Shown here: positions 39,829 through 50,067 of the stretch, in pieces | Numbering within the stretch: the stretch's first letter is position 1 | Layout: every line of letters begins with the position of its first letter | Source: Chloroflexota bacterium | GTDB taxonomy: Bacteria > Chloroflexota > Anaerolineae > Anaerolineales > VGOW01 | Direction of reading: 5' to 3' | Length of the DNA: 64,000 nucleotides | NCBI GenBank assembly: GCA_016197225.1 | Contig: JACPWC010000031.1 | Location: 1 to 64,000, forward strand | Notes under the pieces: model-generated | Databases searched by the model: none | What the model saw: only the letters and a program-made list of their open reading frames with translations | What the model was told of the DNA's origin: nothing | Translations under genes and position numbers: made by a program

Positions 39829-40818
39829 TTATCTGTTTGTTACTCCAATTGTCTGTGGTAAAGTTCTATCTGATGTAATGTAAGGCGTGCCTTGACAGAT
39901 CAGCTGTGTTGAATCACCTCCATCGAGCATTATTACTTTGTCGGCTCCAAAGCTTCTCAGTATGTTGGCGGCATCTGCTTGTTTGGAAGTCTTTGAATTG
40001 AAGATTAGTATTACTTCGGACTTCCCATTATTGTCTTTGTCATCGATTCCTGCGAAAGTTCTGCCAGTTAGGTTGTTTGGCCCTTTATTAGCATCCTCCG
40101 TTAGCCCTGCTATTATATTGGGAGCAGGGGAGGAATAAAGATTATCTTCGGTAAGGGCACTTATATTCGCCATATCTCCCCAGATTTCCAGTATGAGCTT
40201 TTGATTCACATATTCCTTGCTACCATATCCATCGCTAACGATTACCTCGTCTATTTTTAGAGGAAATGCTAGAGTAGTGGGATCTACCACTTGTTCATTC
40301 ACTTTATCTACAAAGAATTGGCCATTTGTGATACAGAAAGCATTGGGATAAGACGAGGAAAAGAGATTCCACGCTGCATCAAGGGGTTGCCGAGCAATTT
40401 TGGGATTGTCTCCTTTATATACTCCCTGCCCAGTTCCTAAATCAGTGATTTGCCCATGAAAGAGCTTTACTGATGCTCCCTGAGATAAATTGATTACCTC
40501 AACAAAGTCCGGATTCCCTCCTTGATAGTCTTTCCGCCAGAACTCAACTCCTGCGGCAGAAGTGACCAAAACGAAATCTGTCGGCGCGCTTGAAGTGGGC
40601 GGTTTGCTTAACTGAGTTGCAAGAGCGATAGCTGTTTGAGCTATCTGTGCAGCTTGGGTCAATTTGGGCGGGGCCTCTGTTGCCACCTTGACAGCCAGGG
40701 TAGCCGCTCCCGCGACTTGTGTTTGCAATTGAGCCTGCTCTTTTGGCGTGCAGCCAAACATGGCGACGAGCAATAGAGCCACGCCGCATATAGGCCACCA
40801 ACTACGTTGATTCAACAT
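39829..40818 (-). CDS. Lipoprotein with phosphodiester glycosidase (NAGPA-like) domain
   Basis: 329 residues from the ATG at 40818 with AAAAAGG upstream. Lipobox VAMFGC (Cys23) predicts a lipoprotein. A helical Thr/Gln-rich spacer (about 25-80) leads to a domain ending VIMLDGGDSTQLICQG ... TLPQTIGV, which matches the phosphodiester glycosidase (PF09992-like) family that removes covering sugars from phosphodiesters. ITNGQFF in the middle also fits. The gene is clearly AT-richer than its neighbours, suggesting separate origin. It lies 69 bp from the IS end. Confidence 0.65.
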   Translation of the reverse strand: MLNQRSWWPICGVALLLVAMFGCTPKEQAQLQTQVAGAATLAVKVATEAPPKLTQAAQIAQTAIALATQLSKPPTSSAPTDFVLVTSAAGVEFWRKDYQGGNPDFVEVINLSQGASVKLFHGQITDLGTGQGVYKGDNPKIARQPLDAAWNLFSSSYPNAFCITNGQFFVDKVNEQVVDPTTLAFPLKIDEVIVSDGYGSKEYVNQKLILEIWGDMANISALTEDNLYSSPAPNIIAGLTEDANKGPNNLTGRTFAGIDDKDNNGKSEVILIFNSKTSKQADAANILRSFGADKVIMLDGGDSTQLICQGTPYITSDRTLPQTIGVTNR

Positions 40819-40884
40819 AGATGGTATTACCTTTTTGCGAGTGGTAGAAACAGGCTCATCTTTCAAGAGGTTTGTGGTGATGCT

Positions 40885-41703
40885 TCAGCTACCCTTATCT
40901 TTCGCAGGTGGCTTTGGCAATTGCTCGGATAAGGCGGCGGCAGTTGAGATGATAATGCCCGCAACAAATGCCAACGCAAAGCCAGCCATAGTCACCCATA
41001 ACCCTGCGCCAAGATTCTGTACCTGAACCCCGACGCTGAAGTTAGTCATCGTGCTCGTCATATAGCACAGCAGAGGCACAAATCCAACAACCGCCGCGAT
41101 GGTCAAACTGCGTGCTGTGCGGCGACGCTGTTCATTTGTGATTTTTAGAGACTGAATGAGTCGAAGCCCTGTTCGGCCAATTTGGAGACCCATCAGCGGA
41201 GTGAGAGTCAGAAAGACAGCGGCGGCAACTAGCACAAGCGTCAACAAGAGTCCTAAAGCCGCTAAGCCACCACCGCCGCGCTGTGTGCCAATGCCAGCGG
41301 AGCTCACTAGAGACAGCAGGACTCCAAAAACAAGTTGAACGAATGCGCTGAATCCGCTGACGCTCCCCTGAATTGCTAAAAGGGGAACGCTACAGGTGAA
41401 CCAGGGTAGAACGAATCCTACCAGCACCATACCTGCACCGATAAGTGATAGGCAACCACCGGTTGCGGAACCACCACCCTCAATAAGCGGCCCGACACTG
41501 CTTACGTCAGTTTCTTGCGTTGCCCCTGCAGTTTGTGGGGATAACCCAGATGTATCCAACTTTACCGGGCCAAGCGCAATTGTGGGTGGAATTTTAATGC
41601 GCCCTGTCCGAATCTGTTGGAGTACAGCAACACCGAAGCCACCTAGAACGCCCCCAACAAGTAGCCCCAGTACGCAAGTGAATGCCAAACCAAGTACATC
41701 CAT
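40885..41703 (-). CDS. Six-span membrane protein
   Basis: 272 residues, ATG with TAGGAGGTT upstream. About six hydrophobic segments: 5-27, 83-105, 115-135, 146-175, 197-215 and 232-258, with a soluble loop at about 30-80. No family recognised. Probably co-transcribed with the lipoprotein gene that follows it by 66 bp. Confidence 0.6.
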   Translation of the reverse strand: MDVLGLAFTCVLGLLVGGVLGGFGVAVLQQIRTGRIKIPPTIALGPVKLDTSGLSPQTAGATQETDVSSVGPLIEGGGSATGGCLSLIGAGMVLVGFVLPWFTCSVPLLAIQGSVSGFSAFVQLVFGVLLSLVSSAGIGTQRGGGGLAALGLLLTLVLVAAAVFLTLTPLMGLQIGRTGLRLIQSLKITNEQRRRTARSLTIAAVVGFVPLLCYMTSTMTNFSVGVQVQNLGAGLWVTMAGFALAFVAGIIISTAAALSEQLPKPPAKDKGS

Positions 41704-42421
41704 TTGAACCTCCTATGTGTGAAGCGATTTGTCTCGCGCTTGGAAAGCACTCAGATTGTGTGAAAACCATGGTTGGGCGCTTTTTGGCTTGCAGGACTCT
41801 GACCTGCCCGACCTCTTGCCGTCATGAACAAAACGCGGCTGGTCACAGAATACAAAATTTTCAAACGGGTGTAAATTGACGATTTGCTGAAAAGCCTAGA
41901 CATTTGTAATGAATTATTGTTTGCCGCCACCCTGAACACACCTGCTGAAAAGTGAGGAGTGGTTGCGCCTGAAGCAGGCAGAAGAGCCAAGTCGCCCCGC
42001 AGAGCTCTGGCACCCAAACACCCGGCCTAATATAAGGCGGCTGTTCTTCGTGCTCACCAAAATCTTACACTATGCTCGCCAGCACTGTGTCGGAGAGCGG
42101 AGCTAACAGGCCCGAATGGTCTGAATTATTTAAGATTCATTACATTTGTCTATTGACTCATGGCTTGTAATGTTATATTTTTTTATATTAGATTGTCTTT
42201 AACTCATTACAAAAAGAATTGAAACGACAATAGCCAATCACGCCTCCCTGGCAACGAATTCGTGGTTGGTTGCAGGATGCGGGAAGCCAAGTGCTTGTGC
42301 TGGCATGTTGCTTGCCTTGATTCTACCGCAAGGCATAGGGTGGAAGGCGAAAAGGAAGAGGAGATGCGGGTAAGTGGTATGTGTAGCCTCTTTACTGCCG
42401 ATAAATGGGTTGTGAGTTCCA
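41704..42421. other. 718-bp divergent intergenic region
   Basis: Separates the minus-strand membrane gene from the plus-strand tubulin-like locus. It contains four copies of TGTAATG or its complement CATTACA (41905-41911, 42138-42144, 42166-42172, 42203-42209) and a candidate plus-strand promoter (42153-42181). A T-arm-like hairpin lies at 41791-41807. The 42.1-42.2 kb stretch is very AT-rich. No ORF above noise. Confidence 0.45.
42138..42181 (+). promoter_or_regulatory. Candidate promoter and operator of the tubulin-like locus
   Basis: TTGACT (42153-42158), 17 nt, TATTTT (42176-42181), with a TATATT alternative two bases upstream. The -35 lies between the two arms of a CATTACA/TGTAATG inverted repeat (42138-42144 and 42166-42172), and two further single copies flank it. 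This suggests a dimeric regulator, perhaps the HTH protein at 42422. The leader to that gene would be about 235 nt. Confidence 0.4.
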
Positions 42422-42637
42422 ATGGCCAAAGATTCTACCCCTAACAATCGTGAGACGCTGATGACAGTGAGGGATGTGGCAAAGTACCTGAAAGTCAGCC
42501 CTGCAACTGTTTACAAGTTGGTCAAAGAGGAAAAGATTCCTTGCCATCACATAGGTCGTCTATGGCGCTTTAAGAGAGTAGAAATAGACGAATGGCTGGT
42601 AGAGAGGCAACCATTGATCACCAAAGCTGATCAGTAG
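42422..42637 (+). CDS. Excisionase-family (HTH_17) DNA-binding protein
   Basis: 71 residues. LMTVRDVAKYLKVSPATVY..LVKEEKIP...IGRLWRFKR.EIDEWL is the standard HTH_17/MerR-like excisionase fold. Only a weak ribosome binding site precedes the ATG at 42422, and a start at 42461 (MTVRDV) is possible. It is the first gene of the plus-strand run and a natural candidate regulator for it. Such proteins also act in mobile elements, but no integrase is near. Confidence 0.75.
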   Translation: MAKDSTPNNRETLMTVRDVAKYLKVSPATVYKLVKEEKIPCHHIGRLWRFKRVEIDEWLVERQPLITKADQ

Positions 42638-42806
42638 AGGCACACATTCCCAATGAGCAATTCCTTGTTCTCCAGTCTTGATCGGCAATATCAATATCAG
42701 GGGCGCAACAGCCAGAAAGTGCAAGCCATCCATGGTTTGCGACAACCATTCGCACGCATCAGTTCATCGCTTTGAAAATTACTCCAAATTATAGAGGGAC
42801 AGAGGC

Positions 42807-45662
42807 ATGAGAAATACTACCCGTATCACAGTTTGCCTTCTCATTGTGTTTGTCGACATCTTTTCTCTGACTGGCGTCTCATCTGCGCTTGATTCTGCGC
42901 CCAAATCCAATGTGGAAATTACAACAGAACAACAGGCGGCATGTTGGGGACTGGATTTGATCATCCTGGTTGATCAGTCTTACAGTATGTTTGCGACTGT
43001 GGATGAGAATACAGGGGAATCGCTGACTCCTAGTGACCCTCTTGGTTATCGTTACGAAGCAGTCAAGGATCTTTTAGAAAGACTAATAGACAATCGCTTG
43101 GATGTCTGCCCTGAGGCTTTGCACCGGATCGGCGTCCTTGCTTTCGGCGACACTCCCAAGCCGGTTCTCAGCGATGGCAATGTGCTGACAGATATTGACG
43201 TTACGGCATCTACCGATCTGAACATCTGGCTTCAAGAGTATTTTGAGCGGATTGATGAGGCGGGGAAAGACCGAAGCCAATCCTTGACAGATCCGCGATC
43301 GGCATTTCAGAAAGCGGATCTTATTTTTAGGGAATCGCAAGAGCTGCCGGACCCGCCAAATTACGCGCCACGCCGCCATGCAGTCGTTATGATTACAGAT
43401 GGCACTCCTACTGGCATTGGACAGTTTGATGTTGGCAATTACATGTGTTCGCTGGCACGCGATCTTAATCAGCCCACCTGGAGTGATCGCTCTATTTGGG
43501 TAGTTGCGATGACAGCTGGCGTAACCCAAAGCAACCGCTACTTAGATCAGGTTGGTTGCGGGGAATCGCTAGGTGATGATTGGCGAAGCATTGCCAAGGT
43601 GCATGGGGGTCAGGTAATTGTACAACCGTACAACGAACAGGCTCTTCAAGCATCTATACGAGTGATTGTTGATAATGAGCTAGGCCAAGCGGGTGAGCCG
43701 ATTTCTTGTGGAGAGATTTTTTATGTTGACCCGTATCTTCAGAGTTTACAACTAGTCTTTTTCCGATCTAAAGAACTAACTACTAAAGTGAAGTTAGTAA
43801 AACTGGATGAGCAAGGCAATACTATCTACAAGTTTTCAAACGGCGTTGAAGAACGTCTGGCCCCGGCCCTTCTGGGAGACATGCAACTTTCGAAGTATGC
43901 TGAGAAACGCAACCGCGAGGAAATCGTATTTGATTTCCCCGCGCCTGGTGCATGGCGCTTTGAAGTGGAAAGTTTGAGTACAGAAGAGTGTCAGCGGCGC
44001 TATCAGGCAGTAAAGGCACAGGCGGTAGCTGAAGCAACATTGGGCAGCCCAAAACCGAGTGGCTCAGGATTTCTTGCGCAACAATTCGACGCACCTTACT
44101 ATGACATAGACGATCCTATTCCATTCGTGGTGCGGCTGAAATCCGACAAGGGCGTCCCAATTAAATATGATGATAAGGGCAACTATCCGCTTACCGTTGT
44201 CGCGAATCTCGCCTTGCCTGCCGACGCCCTACTCCCTTCCGATTTTCAAGCTCCAGGTGAAGTCGAATTGTATTATTCTGGCGAGCGAAGCGAATGGAGT
44301 AGCGCACACCCGACAGATCCTTCCAAATCGGTTTACGCCGTTGCGCCAGTCGAAGGCACTTATTCTTTGAATATCACTGGCACTACGGTTGGCGGCAATG
44401 GAGAAATAGGTTATCAGGCATTTAGTCAAACATTAACATATACCGTCAAGAAATTGGAACGCTTTAGCTTTTCAGTTGAGTCGCCTGCAAATGGAGAAAC
44501 GCTCCCATGTAATAACGTGCAAGAGGGACAACTTGTCAACATCCCAATTCAAGTATCGATTCAGGTGCGCGGCGATGACGGAACGCTATCGAGCAATTAC
44601 ATCAACTCCGACCTTGAACAGGCTTTTCAAGCGAAAGCGTTGAATGCGAACGGTGAACCCCTTGGGGTCCCGATTTTTCTAAAACCACAAGGAGACACTG
44701 GCATATTTGTAGCAGAATTGCTTGACGATCAGATCGGCGGCGTAGCCTGTGAGGGGATGCGGGTACAGGTGCAGTTTGTGGGTGGCTATCCAATTGACTT
44801 GTACACCATTTCTGATAAAAAGAAAACTGAAGAGGTCTTTCTGACGCGCTCGTTGATTAATGGGGTTAACGTGAAGACAATTACTCCCTCCGAGCAATCA
44901 ACACTGGCTTTGCACTCAAGTTTTACAAATGGATGCTTAGGTAGTATTCAACCTGTCGAGTTAGAGTTTGTTTTGGAAGACCTAAGTGGTAATCCTCTCC
45001 GGCCCGATGAAGTGAATGCGAGCAGGCTGGAAGATTTGTATAGTATTCGCTTGGTTGGCCCGCAAGATAACGAGCCGGATTTGCAACTCACTACGGTAAA
45101 AGACGGCGACCGCGTGTATTTTATGGCGATGGGTGGGCTGACAGCGGCAGATGAAGGGGCGTATGAATTTGAAATTACTCCGCGCCCCGAGGCATTTGCA
45201 TCAAATTACCTGCCTGCTTATCACCAACCGCGGTTGATCAAATTCGAGCGATACGATCAATTTTGGACGCGGCCATCCACTTGTCAAACATCTCTTGGCA
45301 TCAGCGGGTTTTTGTTGGCGGCTTTGGTGGGAGCAACAATTTATGCATTGACTGGCGGGCCTGGTGGAGCTATCTCCATCGTAGCCCTAGGTAAACCATC
45401 TGATGTCAAGGCAGGGCCGTTCAGACTGGCAACAAGACGCTTTTTCTTAAGGTTGCGCAGGCCACAATTTGCTGAATTTGGGATCAAGGAAATAAAGTAC
45501 CGCAAAGCAACAGGGAGCAGTGGCGAGAAAGCTGTCGCAGTAGACATCATTGGGGCTGCCGGTGAAACTCTGTACACTTATGTGCTGGAAGAAAGCGATC
45601 TTGGTAACCATGTTGAAAACTCAATGCCGCTTCAGGATGAGGCCATTTTGTATGAAAAGTGA
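42807..45662 (+). CDS. VWA-domain membrane protein of the tubulin-like locus
   Basis: 951 residues. Signal peptide (7-28), a von Willebrand A domain (about 48-290) with an intact MIDAS DQSYS (D56, S58, S60) and MITDGTPTG, then long beta-rich Ig-like regions. A transmembrane helix (about 829-852) and a basic cytoplasmic tail of about 95 residues end the protein. The extracytoplasmic VWA presumably binds a partner through a metal ion; the tail could contact the tubulin-like protein encoded 70 bp downstream. VWA genes next to FtsZ-like genes are a known association. Confidence 0.75.
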   Translation: MRNTTRITVCLLIVFVDIFSLTGVSSALDSAPKSNVEITTEQQAACWGLDLIILVDQSYSMFATVDENTGESLTPSDPLGYRYEAVKDLLERLIDNRLDVCPEALHRIGVLAFGDTPKPVLSDGNVLTDIDVTASTDLNIWLQEYFERIDEAGKDRSQSLTDPRSAFQKADLIFRESQELPDPPNYAPRRHAVVMITDGTPTGIGQFDVGNYMCSLARDLNQPTWSDRSIWVVAMTAGVTQSNRYLDQVGCGESLGDDWRSIAKVHGGQVIVQPYNEQALQASIRVIVDNELGQAGEPISCGEIFYVDPYLQSLQLVFFRSKELTTKVKLVKLDEQGNTIYKFSNGVEERLAPALLGDMQLSKYAEKRNREEIVFDFPAPGAWRFEVESLSTEECQRRYQAVKAQAVAEATLGSPKPSGSGFLAQQFDAPYYDIDDPIPFVVRLKSDKGVPIKYDDKGNYPLTVVANLALPADALLPSDFQAPGEVELYYSGERSEWSSAHPTDPSKSVYAVAPVEGTYSLNITGTTVGGNGEIGYQAFSQTLTYTVKKLERFSFSVESPANGETLPCNNVQEGQLVNIPIQVSIQVRGDDGTLSSNYINSDLEQAFQAKALNANGEPLGVPIFLKPQGDTGIFVAELLDDQIGGVACEGMRVQVQFVGGYPIDLYTISDKKKTEEVFLTRSLINGVNVKTITPSEQSTLALHSSFTNGCLGSIQPVELEFVLEDLSGNPLRPDEVNASRLEDLYSIRLVGPQDNEPDLQLTTVKDGDRVYFMAMGGLTAADEGAYEFEITPRPEAFASNYLPAYHQPRLIKFERYDQFWTRPSTCQTSLGISGFLLAALVGATIYALTGGPGGAISIVALGKPSDVKAGPFRLATRRFFLRLRRPQFAEFGIKEIKYRKATGSSGEKAVAVDIIGAAGETLYTYVLEESDLGNHVENSMPLQDEAILYEK

Positions 45663-45731
45663 TGCTGACCGCCAAGATGGTAGTTGGCAATCTACTACTT
45701 TACAATCCACATCATTTTAAAGGAGAAAACC

Positions 45732-48700
45732 ATGTCAAGACCTGGATTGATCATTGGACTGGGTGGTACTGGCCAGTGGGTACTAACCTGGCTTAAGCGC
45801 GATCTTCTTTTGTCGAATAGCGGGCAGATGCCCAAAACATTACGGTTGTTGGAATTCGACACGGCCAGGCGCTTAGAAGCTACGGCTACTCGCATCACCG
45901 AGCGCGGCGAGAAGGAAGAAGCGGCTGCTGTGGGCGGAGTAATGCTTGATGCAATGGAATTCATCCATATTGGCGGCAATGCCTTAAGCATGGTGAAAGA
46001 TATGGATGAAAAAGGGGCCTACCCGCAGATTCGCAAATGGTTTAATGCTGAAACTTGGCTGCGAACCCAAACTCAGGCAACGTTCAATCTTGACGAAGGC
46101 GCCGGACGGTTGCGGCAATTCGGGCGGCTGGCAATTTACAAGGATGTGCTAGGTGGCGAAGTTAAATCAGTAATCTGGCGCGCATTGGTCAACGCCATGG
46201 AGGGCGTTCGCGCAAGCGCCACCCAACAACACCCTCTGGAGATCATGTTAGTCGGCTCGTTTGCCGGGGGCACTGGCTCTGGCACATTTATCGATATGGC
46301 CTTGATTCTGCGCCTGCTGGCCAACAAATATCACATTCCGCACGTCATGCGCGGCATTTTCGCCCTGCCGAGCGTGTTTACTACCCAACCTACGGATGAC
46401 ATGAAAGCCCGCTGTTTCGCGGCCTGGCGCGAGCTTAATCGGTTTATGGTGGTAGATGAAGAGTTCTCGATGCCGGAAGTGGCTTACATTGAGAACAATC
46501 AGAATTTTAGCGTGCACCCTAATCAACGCCTTTTTGATGCCTGTTATCTGGTTGATGGGCGACGGAACGGCCAACCGTTGACAGACGAAGCCAAGACCGG
46601 CGTTTTTCCTATGCTGGCCGAGGCTATCAGCGCATTCTTAGACGAGAACGCTGGAACAGCATATTCGGAATGGATCTTGACAAATCTGGCAACCGAGTAT
46701 GCAAGGACTCCCAACCTGCCAATGTACAGCGCCATTGGCGCGTTTACCGTTCAAGTACCGGCCTACTTTGTCGTCGAAACATCACGTCATGCGCTGGCCC
46801 AGAACATTTTGCTCCAACTGCTTAGGCCTCAGCGTGAACCGGACTCGGAAGGGCGTCTGTCAGCAGGCGATGCCGGGAGGTTAATGGCATTGGCGGCGCC
46901 TGACAAAAACGGGGAAGATCCGGGATTCGCCGGTCGATCGCGAAGTGGAAACCTGTTTACTGAAGGCATAGATTCCAATGACCAGATAGAAAAACCGTCT
47001 GTGTTCCTGCAGCGCGTCGGGCAACTAATAGTTGACAACAAGGAGAATCAGAAAAAGGTTGCCAACATCAGCCGTGTCGCAAAAGCAGGCGCTGCGGCTT
47101 CTAACGAGGCCGCCGCACGTGATGGATGGCTGGGCTATTTTGTGAACTTTGGCCTGGATCAGGAGCTTGTCCAACTGCGCAAAGATATTGAGGAGAATCT
47201 AAACGTTGTTATCCCCAAGCGTTACGGAAAAAGTGATGACAAAGAACCAGAGGATGCCCGACGTGCTCGGTTGAAGAAAATTTCAGAGGATATGCTCAAG
47301 CTGTTTGGAGCAGTTAAATCTTCCGGCGAAGCGGAATATGGCGCGACTGGCAAGTTGCTCGGGGAAGTTACCCGTACTCAGCTAAGATTTTTCCAACGAT
47401 TGGTTCGGTCCCGAGTCGCAAAAATGCTGATGGGTCGCTCTGAGGAGAACATCCTTGTCTCTCGAAGTGGCAAGCTGGGCTACACCTATGATTTTTTCGA
47501 TGGCGCAGTTAAGCTACTCGACGAAGCACTTGAATTTATGGAAGCTGTTCGCGCCGAACGTGAGCGGATGACTCCAGAAGCCAAGTTGGCCGGGCTGACA
47601 CAACAAGCGCAGAAGATGCTCACCGAGAGCATGGGCAAGAAATTATTTTGGTTCTGGGAGCATCCCGATGTTCTTAAGTCCGAGCAGGCCTATTTGCAGG
47701 CACAACAGCGCACAATGCAGTTGCGCCGCGAGGAAGTGATGCACGTGTTCGTAGCCGAAACTCTGCGCCAGATGAAAGAAATCTGCGTTGAGGTGCGCGA
47801 TGCCCTGCAACGTTGGATCTGGCACCTGGCGACTGGCGACGATGCCAGCGGCCTGCCGGGACTCTGGGAAGGCGTGCGTGCCAGCCTTGAGGAAGTTCAC
47901 GTTGCGCACGGTTACGACAAAACGGCAACGAAGGTACAAATGATTGTGGCTGAGGCAACTATTCCGGCTACCGATGCCGACCTTGAGCGCGCTCTGCGAC
48001 AATGGGAGTGGGAAGCATCATTTGAAGGTGCGCCCTCCAAGTTCAGCCTACAAGCCCGCATCCGGGCTGAAGCGGTGGACAGGGAGGACAAAGACCTGCG
48101 CGACCCTGCGGGTGGGGCCTCGAGCCAATTGCGGCGCGAAATCAGCACGACCAACCAATCTGCCCTGTTGGAACTGGCTGGCCGGCGCTTTGTTGGTGTC
48201 GCTGTGGCCACAACTGTTGCTGATCAACTGAAGAGAATATACGGATCTTCACCTCGGAAGCTTGCTGAAGAAGTCGCTGAAGTGAGCGCCAAACCGCTAT
48301 TTGAGGGGCCGACAGGCGCCAACCCGCGTAAACAAAGCAATCTTATCCGCATCATGGCCGACCCTAATGATCCCTTCTTTACAGGCGAGAACGGCCTGGA
48401 AGGTATTTTGCGTGGCCTACATCAGCTGGACAGGCTTAAACGCGGGGACACCTATGCAATTCAAGTGGTCGGTTCTGAAAATCCATACAAGATGACGCTG
48501 GTGCGCACGGACGACTTGTACGCCTACGATGCATTTGATGCTTGGACACAAAGCCTCGCTTCGTATGACCAGCACCGGAAGAACCGAGAACTGCTGGATC
48601 CGGTGCTTATGCACAACTTCGCCGCCGAAGCCAATGCCGTTGGCTTCGAACGGCGTATTCAACGCAAGACGTTCAAGCCCCTGCACCCGCGGGTTGTGAT

Positions 48701-49271
48701 GATCATGGAAGACCTCAAGGCCGTGCGGCAATTCGTTTATCTTGGCATGTTAGGTTATATCAAGGACGACGCGGCGGGACGCCTCTACAAGTGGGATTTG
48801 AGTTGGGAGCAAAACGGCCGCAAACGTGCATTCTGGCTCACTCGTGGCTGGGATGCCGAACGCGATCAGGGTCGCCGCGTCAAACCCAGTCTGCTTACTG
48901 CATTGCATGGGTATGCCATCAAGCGGGTCAGCCAACAAGAAGACCAGGATACTCCCATTGACTTCGAATTTGCCGAGCGGCTCATCAACGGCAAATTGCA
49001 GGAGTTGGGCCCGCAAGGTGAGGTTGAATTGCTGGAAGACAAAGGCCTGGGGTTGGTGGAATTCTTGAATGTAACGGCCTATGAGTATCCTGACGACAAG
49101 GGAGGGTTAAGGCCCGACTACGCCGACCTGGCCGATTTGGCCGTGGTACTGGAGATGATGATCAGTGATTGGGTGGCGGATGCTAAGGAACGGACTAGCC
49201 GCACCGCCACCCTGGGCGAACAGGGTAATCGCCCAACAAGCCCTTTCGGCGGGCGAAAGAAGAACGAGTAA
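45732..49271 (+). CDS. Tubulin/FtsZ-like GTPase (tubulin_2 type) with long C-terminal extension
   Basis: 1179 residues from the ATG at 45732, with AAAGGAG 8 nt upstream. N-terminal G-rich loop IIGLGGTGQ (7-15), LLEFDT, then the tubulin signature VGSFAGGTGSGTF (174-186), which keeps GGTGSG intact. The FtsZ/tubulin-like domain covers about 1-390 and includes the PMYSAIGAFTVQVP block. Residues about 400-1179 are mostly helical, with no named domain. It is probably a GTP-dependent cytoplasmic polymer. It matches the FtsZ-like families linked to VWA proteins and proposed to remodel membranes. Confidence 0.75.
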   Translation: MSRPGLIIGLGGTGQWVLTWLKRDLLLSNSGQMPKTLRLLEFDTARRLEATATRITERGEKEEAAAVGGVMLDAMEFIHIGGNALSMVKDMDEKGAYPQIRKWFNAETWLRTQTQATFNLDEGAGRLRQFGRLAIYKDVLGGEVKSVIWRALVNAMEGVRASATQQHPLEIMLVGSFAGGTGSGTFIDMALILRLLANKYHIPHVMRGIFALPSVFTTQPTDDMKARCFAAWRELNRFMVVDEEFSMPEVAYIENNQNFSVHPNQRLFDACYLVDGRRNGQPLTDEAKTGVFPMLAEAISAFLDENAGTAYSEWILTNLATEYARTPNLPMYSAIGAFTVQVPAYFVVETSRHALAQNILLQLLRPQREPDSEGRLSAGDAGRLMALAAPDKNGEDPGFAGRSRSGNLFTEGIDSNDQIEKPSVFLQRVGQLIVDNKENQKKVANISRVAKAGAAASNEAAARDGWLGYFVNFGLDQELVQLRKDIEENLNVVIPKRYGKSDDKEPEDARRARLKKISEDMLKLFGAVKSSGEAEYGATGKLLGEVTRTQLRFFQRLVRSRVAKMLMGRSEENILVSRSGKLGYTYDFFDGAVKLLDEALEFMEAVRAERERMTPEAKLAGLTQQAQKMLTESMGKKLFWFWEHPDVLKSEQAYLQAQQRTMQLRREEVMHVFVAETLRQMKEICVEVRDALQRWIWHLATGDDASGLPGLWEGVRASLEEVHVAHGYDKTATKVQMIVAEATIPATDADLERALRQWEWEASFEGAPSKFSLQARIRAEAVDREDKDLRDPAGGASSQLRREISTTNQSALLELAGRRFVGVAVATTVADQLKRIYGSSPRKLAEEVAEVSAKPLFEGPTGANPRKQSNLIRIMADPNDPFFTGENGLEGILRGLHQLDRLKRGDTYAIQVVGSENPYKMTLVRTDDLYAYDAFDAWTQSLASYDQHRKNRELLDPVLMHNFAAEANAVGFERRIQRKTFKPLHPRVVMIMEDLKAVRQFVYLGMLGYIKDDAAGRLYKWDLSWEQNGRKRAFWLTRGWDAERDQGRRVKPSLLTALHGYAIKRVSQQEDQDTPIDFEFAERLINGKLQELGPQGEVELLEDKGLGLVEFLNVTAYEYPDDKGGLRPDYADLADLAVVLEMMISDWVADAKERTSRTATLGEQGNRPTSPFGGRKKNE

Positions 49272-49295
49272 CTATACTCTGAACATAGATGTGAG

Positions 49296-49323
49296 GGGCA
49301 GGCGTTAGCGAGCGCGCCTGCCC
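49296..49323 (+). promoter_or_regulatory. Intercistronic hairpin
   Basis: A perfect 9-bp stem (GGGCAGGCG, 49296-49304 and 49315-49323) with a 10-nt loop lies between the tubulin-like gene and the next membrane protein gene. There is no U-run. It could stabilise the upstream mRNA or slow polymerase. Confidence 0.45.
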
Positions 49324-49337
49324 TGCAGCGTGATAGC

Positions 49338-50036
49338 ATGGAAGGTTCTTCAGTATTGGGGTGGGTTTTAGGATTCTCAAGCCAATTTGTTGGGGGCTTG
49401 CTTCTATTGCTTCTCGAATACCATATTTTCCATCCGCGTCACAATCAATTTATCGGAACCCCGCCACCTGCACCTAACCCGATGCCAGAGCGCAAAGTAA
49501 CATCTTATCCGGTGCCAGCTTTCTTGCTGGCTCTGGGTTGCTTGAGTATTGGCGCGATGTTGAAAACTGATGACAAGATCGGAATAGTTGGGTTGTTGAT
49601 TTCGGCAGTAACACAAATAGGATTGCTTATATTGGCAGTTTTCTTTGGGCTGAACGCCATATTCCCTGTATCAGGTACTGCGGGCATCGTTACCGGTATT
49701 GTCGTTGCAGCGGTGTTCATAGATCGCCATGTTGATGCGTTAATTGGCCAATTATTGCTCGAACGGCCATTGTTCAGCGGAGTTGCAGGGATCATTTATT
49801 CTTTTGCAATTATTCCGCTGGCTAACCGATTGCTGGATACGCACTCTGTCGGGCTATTGACATTTCTGCTTACTTGGATGAGCTCCATGACACTGTGGGA
49901 TGTATTCCTTTCTGGGAATATTCTGGTCTGGATGGAGTGGTGGTCGGTCGGGGTTACGTTGGGCCTGTTGCTAGGGGTTATGTTGTTGCCAACACACTTT
50001 CACAACCTGCTCATCAAGTTAGGAATGGATCCATAA
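49338..50036 (+). CDS. Seven-span membrane protein
   Basis: 232 residues. Hydrophobic segments at about 5-27, 58-78, 85-103, 112-128, 140-160, 172-190 and 200-222. No family recognised. It sits between the two tubulin-like genes, 66 bp after the first and 31 bp before the second, so it probably belongs to the same complex, perhaps as the membrane target of the polymer. The ribosome binding site is weak. Confidence 0.6.
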   Translation: MEGSSVLGWVLGFSSQFVGGLLLLLLEYHIFHPRHNQFIGTPPPAPNPMPERKVTSYPVPAFLLALGCLSIGAMLKTDDKIGIVGLLISAVTQIGLLILAVFFGLNAIFPVSGTAGIVTGIVVAAVFIDRHVDALIGQLLLERPLFSGVAGIIYSFAIIPLANRLLDTHSVGLLTFLLTWMSSMTLWDVFLSGNILVWMEWWSVGVTLGLLLGVMLLPTHFHNLLIKLGMDP

Positions 50037-50067
50037 GTTTTAGGCGCACTCATTAGTAAAGATTGCC

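Noticed and set aside
41791-41807. T-arm-like hairpin (GCAGG stem, 7-nt loop) as a third tRNA-like element
   Set aside because: The loop ACTCTGA (TCAGAGT on the other strand) does not fit TTCRANN, and no acceptor-like stem or second hairpin surrounds it.
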